A DNA stretch of 20,839 bases from a virus. The translations under genes and the position numbers were made by a program. Shown in pieces: positions 1-7,667 of this stretch (positions are counted from its first letter, which is position 1; each line of letters opens with the position of its first letter). Location of the stretch: positions 1-20,839 of IMG/VR virus record IMGVR_UViG_3300028883_000332; one strand, 5' to 3'. The notes below the pieces were generated by a model. That model worked only from the letters and a program-made list of their open reading frames with translations, ran no database searches and had not been told where the DNA came from.

Positions 1-1308
1 TACAAGAGGTACACCTAGACGATAAGGTGTTTGTGGAGTCCCTTCTATTACCTCTGTTTCAAGGTTTTCAAGATTCCATTCTAATGAGGTCTTTCCAGGA
101 TTCATGCTTATGTAAGATACTATAGAATCTTCTGACACATTAGCTTCAGGACTTATTCCTTCCATCTTTCTAAAGCCAGTAGGCTTAAGCTGACTAGAGA
201 TGATTTGACTACCATATTCAGTGGGTTGTATAAAATCAGTGTTATAGGTACTAATCTCTTTAGAGATAATAGCCGATTGCTGATTAATAAATTCGTCAAT
301 CTGTGCCTGTGCTCTTGTAAGCTCTCGTCCACTGAAACTGCGAGCCTGACTCATTGCTCCACCACCAAGACCACCAGCAACATAACCTTGTGCAATAGAC
401 ATCAACAAGCCATCACGCAATTCACGTTGCTCATCATAAAGCATAGACATAGCATTATGAATAGTGTTTTCTAATGCTTCCTCAGCACCCTCTGCCATAC
501 CTGCCTGATGGAAAGCTTTAGGAAAACTCTTTGCAATAATCTTACTGGCTTTTGCGAATTCCCTATTAGAAAAATGTTTACCAACTGAAACGAGCTGCCT
601 TGCATTAAGAAGTCTAGCAGCTTTAGTCATTGAGCTAATGCCAAGCCTCTCAACAACAGCAGTCGTAATACCATGTCCAAGAGTAACACCGATCTCAGTA
701 GTCAGGGGAACGTCTTCTCCTGTTTCCTGTTCCTTCCGGTAAATCTCTCCTTGAGCCTGCCCCATGGATTGCATAACAAAATAGGCAGTGGCTGCTGTAC
801 CAACTACAGCCGCGGTAAGGGGCGCAGCAAACATGGCAGCAGCAGAGGCTGCTACTGTTGGGATGATATTATAGATGGCAGATCCCATAAAACCACCGAT
901 ATCACCTCTGTCTGCATTCTCAGTATTACTACTTGCAAGAATTTCTTCGGCCTCTTTATCATAACCAAAAAGAGATAGGAAATTAGCTTTAGTGGCATCC
1001 CAGGAGTATTGAACGCTATTTAAAAATCTAGACTCGTCTTCCTTTTCTTGACTGGTCTGAGCGATTTCTAGGCCAGTTTTTCTAGGGGTAGGGGTTGACC
1101 CAGGTTTACCAATCGAGCGGCCGTGTGGGGCGGCTGTGGCCGCACGTGGGGCGGTTTTCGCGCTGGTTTGCGGGTTAATTAGAGAGAAAGGGTCGTCTTT
1201 ATCCTCTTCCTCTTTAGTGGACAATACAGAAAAAGGATCATTGTTCACATTTTGATCAAGGATAGATTTGTCAGTAGCAGGATTTATCAGTTCAAAGGGA
1301 TCGGTCAT
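1..1308 (-). CDS. Ejection/internal virion protein 3 (gp16-like position), 3' end outside window
   Basis: The frame starts at the ATG at 1308, in an ATGA overlap with the previous gene, and stays open for 436 codons to the left edge. The N-terminus carries three DPF-type motifs (residues 3, 24, 39). A GC-rich segment encodes an Ala/Pro stretch at about 46-64. From about 140 to 185 there is a Gly/Ala hydrophobic region (GSAIYNIIPTVAASAAAMFA, PLTAAVVGTAATAYFVMQSM) that could be membrane-active. A helical stretch with MAEGAEEALENTIHN follows near 275, and a second Gly-rich one (IAQGYVAGGLGGGAMSQARS) near 310. Such alternating Ala/Gly segments recur in large phage internal virion proteins and polyvalent proteins. 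Third in the ejection trio, it would be the large core protein. A transglycosylase domain, if any, is outside the visible part. Confidence 0.75.
   Translation of the reverse strand, partial: MTDPFELINPATDKSILDQNVNNDPFSVLSTKEEEDKDDPFSLINPQTSAKTAPRAATAAPHGRSIGKPGSTPTPRKTGLEIAQTSQEKEDESRFLNSVQYSWDATKANFLSLFGYDKEAEEILASSNTENADRGDIGGFMGSAIYNIIPTVAASAAAMFAAPLTAAVVGTAATAYFVMQSMGQAQGEIYRKEQETGEDVPLTTEIGVTLGHGITTAVVERLGISSMTKAARLLNARQLVSVGKHFSNREFAKASKIIAKSFPKAFHQAGMAEGAEEALENTIHNAMSMLYDEQRELRDGLLMSIAQGYVAGGLGGGAMSQARSFSGRELTRAQAQIDEFINQQSAIISKEISTYNTDFIQPTEYGSQIISSQLKPTGFRKMEGISPEANVSEDSIVSYISMNPGKTSLEWNLENLETEVIEGTPQTPYRLGVPLV
1117..1173 (-). repeat. GC-rich islet with inverted and direct repeats
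   Basis: A block of about 57 bp is roughly three-quarters G+C inside AT-rich DNA. It holds the inverted repeat gcggcc (1117-1122) with ggccgc (1138-1143), and the 9-bp direct repeat gtggggcgg (1125-1133 and 1146-1154) spaced exactly 21 bp, seven codons. It encodes an Ala/Pro-rich stretch in the third ejection protein, and the frame is intact through it. Confidence 0.7.
1241..1261 (+). promoter_or_regulatory. Dyad motif copy A (operator-like)
   Basis: Reads TTGTTCA-CATTT-TGATCAA-GG on the + strand, inside codons 16-23 of the third ejection-protein gene, about 50 nt from its start. It is 19/21 identical to copy B and 19/21 to copy C. It is the only copy inside a gene, so part of its conservation could come from the peptide it encodes. 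Confidence 0.5.
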
Positions 1309-2891
1309 TTGTTATCTCCAAACTTTTCAGGTAACGAACCTTCCCCTTCTTCTATGGCTTTACCTTCAGGGTCAAAAACACGCCATGCGATAATATTGAA
1401 ATTTTTATCATACTGTACTCCAAGAGTGTTACCACCTTTAAGCTTCTGAGAAGCCACAATAGTACCAGACTCTTTATGTACCTGTGCCTGTTCCACACCC
1501 TTCAAGCCTAATACAGCCTCTTGATAAGCACCAAGCATATAGCTTTCAGCTACTTCAGGATCGACAAAACCATCCTCAACCCAATTCTCCATATCGAAAT
1601 TCATCTGGCGTGCAAACTTTTTCAAGGCGCGTTCAGAATCCCTAAGCACATAGCCTGTCTGCTCTAGTCCAGTCTTCTCTGTATCATAAATTCTACCCCA
1701 AACCTCTTTAGAGTGTGTGCTGATGAGCTTAGCAGAGTCCTGTTTTAATTCCGTAGCCATTTGTGTTTTCTCTGCTTCAGTTTTGGCTGTAGCCATCATA
1801 GATTCAGCGATAATCTGATTTCTCTGTAGGCCGTATCTGGTAGCTGTCTCAAGTTCAGATAGACTTTTTGCTGTTTGAAAATCATTATACTGCTTAGTAT
1901 AGTTCAACTCAAGAGCACGTTCAAAGTCTCCCTCTTTTATAAGATTTTCTAATGAAGCTTCTTGCTCCCTAGCTTTTGCTTCAATGACAGGCTTATTCAC
2001 AATCTCCTCAGTACGAGCAGCAGACTCTTTCCCTTCTACATCTACTTTTTGTTCAGTAACTTTCTGCTGAGCAACAGCAATACGTTCTTGAGGAGTAAGG
2101 ACAGAATAGTCCCCTTCTTCAAAAGCCCTTGCTCTGCCCTGCTCACTTAACATTTTTGCTACCTCGTAATTGGAAGATCCTGGTTGTGAAAGAGCCATTG
2201 CGATATTAGCAAAGAGCATTTGACCTTTACCAGAACTTAGATAATCCCTGAGTTTACCATTGCCAAAACCAAATTCAGACACACCATCTTCAGGTTCTGC
2301 AGGTAGGCCTGACTTAACACTAAATTTATCAGGGCTAAGTTCTTGGACCTTTCTAGTACCAGCAACAGCTTCTGGTGAAAGTACACCTAATGCACTATCA
2401 CCCTTTATTAAGTCCGGAACACTGGTAACATCCATACCCGCCCTAGTATTGGCAGATATAGCATCAAGAATTTGATTAGTAAGAGTAGTCGGTGTTTCTC
2501 CAGAAGGAGCCATTAAATCAATAAGTGTTTTAGCCGCATCGTTCTCAGGAGTCTTTGGATCCTTAGTTACTGCAGGAGCTTGATTAGACTGAGGAGCTTG
2601 ATTAGACTGAGGAGCTTGATTAGACTGAGGAGCTGAAACAGGCCCCACTGTCTGTACCTCACCCTGCGTAACCTGAGGTACCTGATTAATCGCTTGTGCT
2701 TTGGGTATCTGCATTCTTCCGTAATCTAAAGGCAATCGCTCCTCTGGCAGACCAGTGGGCACGGTTGGTAGTGTATCAGGCATAATAGCTTCAGTATTAA
2801 ACAGCTTACTCAGACCTCCACGAATAAGCTCTCCAAGCCTATCACCTGGTACCTTTGTTAATGCTACAGGAATGTCTTTATTGTTAGGCAT
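1305..2891 (-). CDS. Ejection/internal virion protein 2 (gp15-like position)
   Basis: 528 residues, ATG with AGGAG six nt upstream, 12 nt after the previous gene. The N-terminal 110 residues are Pro/Gln-rich and low-complexity and include the PQSNQA repeat. From about residue 225 the protein is long helices and coiled coil rich in E, K, Q and A (QERIAVAQQKVTEQKVDVEG, EAKAREQEASLENLIKEGDF). It ends in a small beta part (VASQKLKGGNTLGVQYDKNF, NIIAWRVFDPEGK). It overlaps the next gene by ATGA. Order and helical content match the second ejected core protein, but no conserved motif proves it. Confidence 0.7.
   Translation of the reverse strand: MPNNKDIPVALTKVPGDRLGELIRGGLSKLFNTEAIMPDTLPTVPTGLPEERLPLDYGRMQIPKAQAINQVPQVTQGEVQTVGPVSAPQSNQAPQSNQAPQSNQAPAVTKDPKTPENDAAKTLIDLMAPSGETPTTLTNQILDAISANTRAGMDVTSVPDLIKGDSALGVLSPEAVAGTRKVQELSPDKFSVKSGLPAEPEDGVSEFGFGNGKLRDYLSSGKGQMLFANIAMALSQPGSSNYEVAKMLSEQGRARAFEEGDYSVLTPQERIAVAQQKVTEQKVDVEGKESAARTEEIVNKPVIEAKAREQEASLENLIKEGDFERALELNYTKQYNDFQTAKSLSELETATRYGLQRNQIIAESMMATAKTEAEKTQMATELKQDSAKLISTHSKEVWGRIYDTEKTGLEQTGYVLRDSERALKKFARQMNFDMENWVEDGFVDPEVAESYMLGAYQEAVLGLKGVEQAQVHKESGTIVASQKLKGGNTLGVQYDKNFNIIAWRVFDPEGKAIEEGEGSLPEKFGDNK
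2575..2634 (-). repeat. 18-bp tandem repeat, 3.3 copies
   Basis: The unit ggagcttgattagactga (+ strand) is repeated perfectly three times (2575-2592, 2593-2610, 2611-2628), followed by a partial ggagct. The period is six codons, so copy-number change keeps the frame; it encodes PQSNQA repeated within a Pro/Gln linker of the second ejection protein. Perfect nucleotide identity indicates recent expansion by slippage. Confidence 0.95.
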
Positions 2892-2903
2892 ACAAAACTC
2901 CTA

Positions 2904-4400
2904 TTAACCAGACACAGCACCGGCAAGTCCAGCAAGTGCTCCAGCAACTGCAGTATAAGGCGCGGCAGGTCCACCAACTGCAGCTCCTATCGCTGCTCCA
3001 GTAGCCACAGCTGACATTGTCTGAGATTTTTTATCAGGTACAAAAGTAGGCGCAATGGAAGCTCCTGGGGCTCCTAGAAAATTTCCAGCTTTCATCCACA
3101 CATCCATGTTCCATAGCACATCTTGTAGATATATTTCAGCTTTTGTATTGTAATAATTATCCTGTGCTTGTATTACATAACTACTAGCACGCATAAGCAA
3201 GTCTCTATAGTTAAGCTCAAGCTCATAAGAACGCTGTTTATTATTAACTAAAGAAGCAAAAGCATTCAACTGTGCAACATCAGTTGCTTTCTCTTTCTCG
3301 GCTTTTATACTAGCATAGGGCGCTGTCATTACTCTCTCAGTACCAGAAGCTCTGGCATTAGAATTAGCCACTCCTTGATGCATTCCTTGAGCAAGGCTAG
3401 TAACCATGCCTACAAGAGACTGCAGATAGCTTCCAAACATAGAGATAACAGGACTTACTCTATTTGAAATCTGAGCAATTAAGGCTTGATTGCCTTGTGT
3501 CAAGTAAGAATCTGTTTGTGTATATACAGCAAGTACTTTGTCTTGAAGATCAGAAATTACTTTCTGCCTGTAATCACTGATCATCTTCAAACGTTCACTC
3601 TCAAGAGAAGACAATGCCATAGAAAGACCAGTAGAAAAATTAGAACCTTGTTGTCCAGAAGAAGATACTAGTCTAGCTGTTGCTCTTTGATGTTCTGCAA
3701 GTGTAGCGTCTTCAAATGCACTAACTCGATTATTAATTTGAGAGCTAAAATCTGTAGTTATGTTTGCTACTTTGGTAACTAGATTATCAACCTTAGCTTC
3801 AACCAAGCTCAGGGCTTCACTGGCAATAGTATTCAAAGTACTGGCAGCAGAATCTGCATCATAGCTTTCCGCTACTTCTATGATTTTTGTTTTTACACTA
3901 TCGAAAGTATCTGTAAGCGCAGTTGAAAATTCAGTATTGAAAGAAGTGCTTAGTCCAGTCAAAGCGCTTGATGCTTTTGTTTTAAAATCGTCAAAAGCAG
4001 CTAATACTTCTGCATCCGCAACCTCACGACCTGCCGCAGACAATTCTAAAAGATCATCCTTAAGATCAGTGGTTGAAAAATCCTCTAAAAGTGTTCTTAA
4101 TTCCTGTGCCTTTGTTCGCATATCAGTAATTGTAGAGGTTAAAAACTCTTTTGAGTAAGCACTTCTCACATCACTACTGAGCGTATTTAGCATTATTTCT
4201 GGATTGTAGTAATAATGCCTAGTCCAAGGGGTTGCTTTATTTAAAAGTTGACTTAAAGTATGAGAAAAATCTTTAGTAGAGTCTATCATCCATTCAGCGG
4301 ACTCTAAATCACCAGCAGCCGTTATTTTACCGCCCTGCAATAATAACTGATGTACCTTCTGTACATGAGTAGGAACTTCTTGTACTCCACCACCGCTCAT
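2904..4400 (-). CDS. Ejection/internal virion protein 1 (gp14-like position)
   Basis: 498 residues, ATGA overlap with the GNAT-like gene. It is almost wholly helical, with long amphipathic Ala/Thr/Ser-rich segments (about residues 85-260: TDTFDSVKTKIIEVAESYDA, EAKVDNLVTKVANITTDFSS) and further helices to about 440. A Gly/Ala-rich hydrophobic C-terminus (about 460-498, GAAIGAAVGGPAAPYTAVAG) could insert into membrane. Such composition and position are those of the first ejected core protein of podoviruses (T7 gp14), which helps form a channel across the outer membrane. It is longer than T7 gp14 (about 196 residues). Function rests on context and composition. Confidence 0.72.
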   Translation of the reverse strand: MSGGGVQEVPTHVQKVHQLLLQGGKITAAGDLESAEWMIDSTKDFSHTLSQLLNKATPWTRHYYYNPEIMLNTLSSDVRSAYSKEFLTSTITDMRTKAQELRTLLEDFSTTDLKDDLLELSAAGREVADAEVLAAFDDFKTKASSALTGLSTSFNTEFSTALTDTFDSVKTKIIEVAESYDADSAASTLNTIASEALSLVEAKVDNLVTKVANITTDFSSQINNRVSAFEDATLAEHQRATARLVSSSGQQGSNFSTGLSMALSSLESERLKMISDYRQKVISDLQDKVLAVYTQTDSYLTQGNQALIAQISNRVSPVISMFGSYLQSLVGMVTSLAQGMHQGVANSNARASGTERVMTAPYASIKAEKEKATDVAQLNAFASLVNNKQRSYELELNYRDLLMRASSYVIQAQDNYYNTKAEIYLQDVLWNMDVWMKAGNFLGAPGASIAPTFVPDKKSQTMSAVATGAAIGAAVGGPAAPYTAVAGALAGLAGAVSG

Positions 4401-4831
4401 TGGTCTACTCCTAAGGTTAGATATGCATATTCAGCATTACCACCAAGATCCTGCACAAGCTTAACTACATGTGGCACATTAGAATATGCAGAAATATATT
4501 GAGCACCCGTCTCTTTCGCATACTTTTGTAGAGTTTTAAAGTCTTCTTTTATTAAAGCCGTGTCAAGTTTTTCAAATGCAACAATGGCATAAATCAATAA
4601 AGAACTTTTTTCAGATGTGATTTCTTTCGTATAGGTAGTAATCAATAATCCATTTATTTTTTCATTTTGATAGATAAGCCACAAGGACATTTCTTCTGTG
4701 ATAACCTTAGTCTTTAAATAATCGGTATCAATCTTAGTTCCATATGGAGTTGGAGGCATCACCTTATCCAAGTAAGCAGCAATAGCCTTCCAATGCTCTT
4801 CTATCTTAGTAGGTAAAATTTTTGTAATCAT
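4397..4831 (-). CDS. GNAT-like protein in the ejection-protein cluster
   Basis: 144 residues, ATGA overlap at both ends. The pattern fits an acyl-CoA N-acyltransferase (GNAT) fold: N-terminal helices (EEHWKAIAAYLDKV), a strand pair EEMSLWLIYQNEKINGLLITT with the turn that follows a charged residue, SSLLIYAIVAFEKL, then a helix (FKTLQKYAKETGAQYISAYS) and the final VVKLVQDLGGNAEYAYLTLG. The clear R/Q-x-x-G-x-G/A acetyl-CoA loop is not visible, so it may have lost catalysis. The slot before the three ejection proteins corresponds to T7 gene 13. Whether it acetylates anything or is an assembly factor is unknown. Confidence 0.68.
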   Translation of the reverse strand: MITKILPTKIEEHWKAIAAYLDKVMPPTPYGTKIDTDYLKTKVITEEMSLWLIYQNEKINGLLITTYTKEITSEKSSLLIYAIVAFEKLDTALIKEDFKTLQKYAKETGAQYISAYSNVPHVVKLVQDLGGNAEYAYLTLGVDQ

Positions 4832-5955
4832 CCTAAGTTAACTCCTCTGATAGCTCTTTTATCTACGTATTTAACATAGAAGTTTATTTTAACAGATTGG
4901 GTATCTGTGTTCTCAGGAATAAGAATTTTCAACTTAAACAAAGTAGCAGTTATATTAACATTAAAGATACCATTTGATTGAAGCTTTCTAAATACTGTAG
5001 ATCTATAAGAATTAGCATTTTGATATTTATAATCTATTGCGCAATATACATCATCCGAAGTATTTAGAAAAAGCTCTACGGCTACTAAATGTTTTAAACC
5101 TCTATGATCAAAGTCTAATGGTCCATACTTTACAAAGATGCATTCTTCTAAGCCTATCCCGAGATCTTCTGGCAAATCAGATGAATTCAAGGGTAAACCT
5201 AGTTGACCTGTAAATAGACTACTCCCCTGAACACTTAATCCATCTTCTACATACTTTGTTGAAAGATCATAATCCATAGATAGAGTAAGAGGCTGCTGTA
5301 TTTCAGTAAAGAATTCCCTTTCTACGGAATCTTTTAGAAAAAACGAATCTAATGTGCCTTTTTCAGAATCTACACTTTTTGAACTACCAACCTTGATCAA
5401 GTTAACTAATTCTTTAAAGGCAGTTTCTTTATCAATAGTATATTCAGCAACTATGTTTTCTGTATACTCAACTTCGGTTTCTTGTTCAGTACCAGCGGAG
5501 AGTCCCAGGGTATCCACGTATTCAAAGTTGTACTCATCAGACTCGTCATCTTCAGTAAAAGAAATACTTTCAGTATCTAGATCACCCTCTTCACCTATAA
5601 TGGAAAGGGCTTGATTATCAAAGAGAACGCCATTGTTATCCAGCCAAAATTCATCCCCATCTGCTATATCATCACTAAGGTTTACAGTGCAAGAAATACT
5701 AGAGCCAGTAATGGCTAGAGTATCCCCTGCACTAAAACCTAATGCACCACCACCAACAAGCTCAAATATAATTCTGATGCTTTGAGTAGAACCTCCAGTA
5801 GTATCACTAGTAAAGTTATCTATCGGTCCAACATCCCTATTAAAGTGTGCTAGCAATGTTCCACCAGAATTATACAAATATATAGCTAAGACAGCACCAG
5901 AAGCACTAGTCAGCACCATATTTGTAAAGCCAGTTTCTTGGTAGTTTACAGGCAT
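4828..5955 (-). CDS. Uncharacterised beta-rich virion-cluster protein
   Basis: 375 residues from the ATG at 5955, two nt after the previous stop. A TTG eight codons upstream overlaps the previous gene and is unlikely. The N-terminal 130 residues are beta-rich (VLAIYLYNSGGTLLAHFNRD, STQSIRIIFELVGGG, AGDTLAITGSSISCTVNLSD). An acidic linker follows at about 130-175, then a C-terminal region with strands KYGPLDFDHRGLKHLVAVEL and DVYCAIDYKYQNANSYRSTV. I cannot place it in a family. Two-domain, secretion-free, between nozzle and ejection genes: probably a tail or tail-spike-attachment component. It overlaps the next gene by ATGA. Confidence 0.68.
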   Translation of the reverse strand: MPVNYQETGFTNMVLTSASGAVLAIYLYNSGGTLLAHFNRDVGPIDNFTSDTTGGSTQSIRIIFELVGGGALGFSAGDTLAITGSSISCTVNLSDDIADGDEFWLDNNGVLFDNQALSIIGEEGDLDTESISFTEDDESDEYNFEYVDTLGLSAGTEQETEVEYTENIVAEYTIDKETAFKELVNLIKVGSSKSVDSEKGTLDSFFLKDSVEREFFTEIQQPLTLSMDYDLSTKYVEDGLSVQGSSLFTGQLGLPLNSSDLPEDLGIGLEECIFVKYGPLDFDHRGLKHLVAVELFLNTSDDVYCAIDYKYQNANSYRSTVFRKLQSNGIFNVNITATLFKLKILIPENTDTQSVKINFYVKYVDKRAIRGVNLG

Positions 5956-5957
5956 GA

Positions 5958-6458
5958 TTAACTTAAGCTGATTTTCCAATAAAAATGAAACTTGCGGCTT
6001 GCGGCTACAGATTCATTAATAGTGTAAGAAGCGAAAATCTTTGTAAAGTTATAAGTTCCGCCACCTCCATCAGCCAGTAGATAACCAAGCTGAAGGACTC
6101 CGTTAAGAGTGAAAGCTCCAGTAACAAAGCCGTAAAATTCTACATACGTTTCACTACCATCACCACCATCATTCTTGGTAGTTTCAAAACACTTTGTCAC
6201 TTCAAGCAAACCAGCATTGTAGAAACCGATACCGTCTGTTTTACCACCACCTACAGCAGTAGCAGGATCTTCATCATCGAATAAAGCATCCAATGCTAAA
6301 TTCTGATCAGAAGCAATGCAATGAGCTAGATAAGCAAGCAATGCATCTTCAATCGAGTTATGAGAAGTCTTTCTCGTACCTGGAATCTCATTATCATTCA
6401 AATCAGTTTGAAAATGAGTTATGGTACCTTTCAACTTCGCAGTCTTTGCATGTTCCAT
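5958..6458 (-). CDS. Uncharacterised virion-cluster protein
   Basis: 166 residues, ATG with AGGAG six nt upstream, nine nt after the nozzle gene. The N-terminal half is polar and helical (SIEDALLAYLAHCIASDQNLALDALFDDED). The C-terminal half is Gly-rich and beta-like (GGDGSETYVEFYGFVTGAFTL, LADGGGGTYNFTKIFASYTI) and ends KFHFYWKISLS. I do not recognise it. Its place between the nozzle and the ejection genes, in a block of structural genes, suggests a tail-associated structural protein. T7 has no gene in this slot. Confidence 0.68.
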   Translation of the reverse strand: MEHAKTAKLKGTITHFQTDLNDNEIPGTRKTSHNSIEDALLAYLAHCIASDQNLALDALFDDEDPATAVGGGKTDGIGFYNAGLLEVTKCFETTKNDGGDGSETYVEFYGFVTGAFTLNGVLQLGYLLADGGGGTYNFTKIFASYTINESVAASRKFHFYWKISLS

Positions 6459-6467
6459 TGTTATCTC

Positions 6468-7667
6468 CTATCGATAAATAATTAAAGGATATCCGTCAAG
6501 ATTGATATATGAAGTTGCTATATACTGCAAATTAACAAGTTCACCATTATAGAGAAAAGAACTTGTAGCACAAGAGATATAGAATTCTTGCTTATCGGCA
6601 TTATGCAAAACAGTATAAGGACCAGAGCTGGTTGGGAAATAAGAACCATATCCTAGATATTTTGGGCCCTCTACGGATAAGTAGATTAACTCACCAGTAG
6701 TAGAAACCAATAAATGACCGCTCACATCACCTGCTACAGACTGAGGATATGCAATACGAAAATCAAAAACCTTTTCAACAGTAAGAGAGGGGAAGGGAGA
6801 AACCTGATACCCGAGAACAGCAGTTCCTTTTGTCCCATAAGCAATCAGGTTTTCTCCTAGCTGTTTCAGAACAAGTATTTCCCCTAATGAAGAAAGTGTC
6901 ATAGACCCAGAGTCGTTTCTCGAAAGCCAATCACGATATATGTCGTAATCTTCCAAGCCCTCATAATCTTCGAAAGCTTCTTCTGGATAGTAAAGCCAGA
7001 AAAGATCACGTGCGTTAACGGAAGTCCACATTATAGAACTCCGTGTTAAGTAAGACTGATATAAACTGCCTACCCTTTGCCGTTCCTCAAATCTATACCA
7101 ACCCCATTCATCATTTTCATAAGAAGTAATACTAAAGCCTGCTCGTACAATATGCCCTTTATAGTAGGCACAAGCATTAATAGGTATTGTATTTTCTACA
7201 TAATGCTTAAGAGAAGATGGACGTTTAAATATACAAGATTTACCATTAGTAAGAATGTAGGTATCGCCAATAACAGCATATTGCCAAATATTATTACCTA
7301 GAGCCTCTGCAACATCAGATGTGTTATAGGCATCATACAAATTTTGTTCATTCAGACCACCAGTAGATGTCAAATAGAAAAATCTTGTAGGAGTTAGCAA
7401 CGCTGTCAAAGTGCCAACTGATAGCATCTGCGGAAAAGGTGGATTTACAGAGATAGCGTGATCTGTATAAAGAGCTGTAAAGGTAAGAGTTTCTCCTATA
7501 TCATTAGGCAATGCATCAAGGAGAGATTGAAAATTAAAAAGCTTGATACCACTTTTAGTTACTCTAACTCCGTAAATCTGTTCCGGATTCGAAGCAGCAT
7601 CAATCTTTCCTTCAGGATTTAATCCCTTAGTAAATGCATCCTTGAGAGGTATAATAAATTCTTTCAT
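6468..7667 (-). CDS. Tail nozzle-like structural protein
   Basis: 399 residues, starting within the adaptor stop (TAATG). The sequence is beta-rich with many aromatic residues and short repeated blades: DTYILTNGKSCIFKRPS, ENLIAYGTKGTAVLGYQ, GHLLVSTTGELIYLSVEGP, QEFYISCATSSFLYNGE. The N-terminal FIIPLKDAFTKGLNPEGKID also resembles openings of phage tail proteins that sit on the adaptor. A beta-propeller-type nozzle (the T7 gp12 role, the conduit for DNA at the distal tail) is inferred from the pattern and from its place directly after the adaptor. No enzyme motif is seen. Confidence 0.65.
   Translation of the reverse strand: MKEFIIPLKDAFTKGLNPEGKIDAASNPEQIYGVRVTKSGIKLFNFQSLLDALPNDIGETLTFTALYTDHAISVNPPFPQMLSVGTLTALLTPTRFFYLTSTGGLNEQNLYDAYNTSDVAEALGNNIWQYAVIGDTYILTNGKSCIFKRPSSLKHYVENTIPINACAYYKGHIVRAGFSITSYENDEWGWYRFEERQRVGSLYQSYLTRSSIMWTSVNARDLFWLYYPEEAFEDYEGLEDYDIYRDWLSRNDSGSMTLSSLGEILVLKQLGENLIAYGTKGTAVLGYQVSPFPSLTVEKVFDFRIAYPQSVAGDVSGHLLVSTTGELIYLSVEGPKYLGYGSYFPTSSGPYTVLHNADKQEFYISCATSSFLYNGELVNLQYIATSYINLDGYPLIIYR

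Noticed and set aside
1-1308. Plus-strand frames at 205-474 and 673-978
   Set aside because: They are shadows of the continuous minus-strand ejection-protein frame, which is open over the whole stretch.
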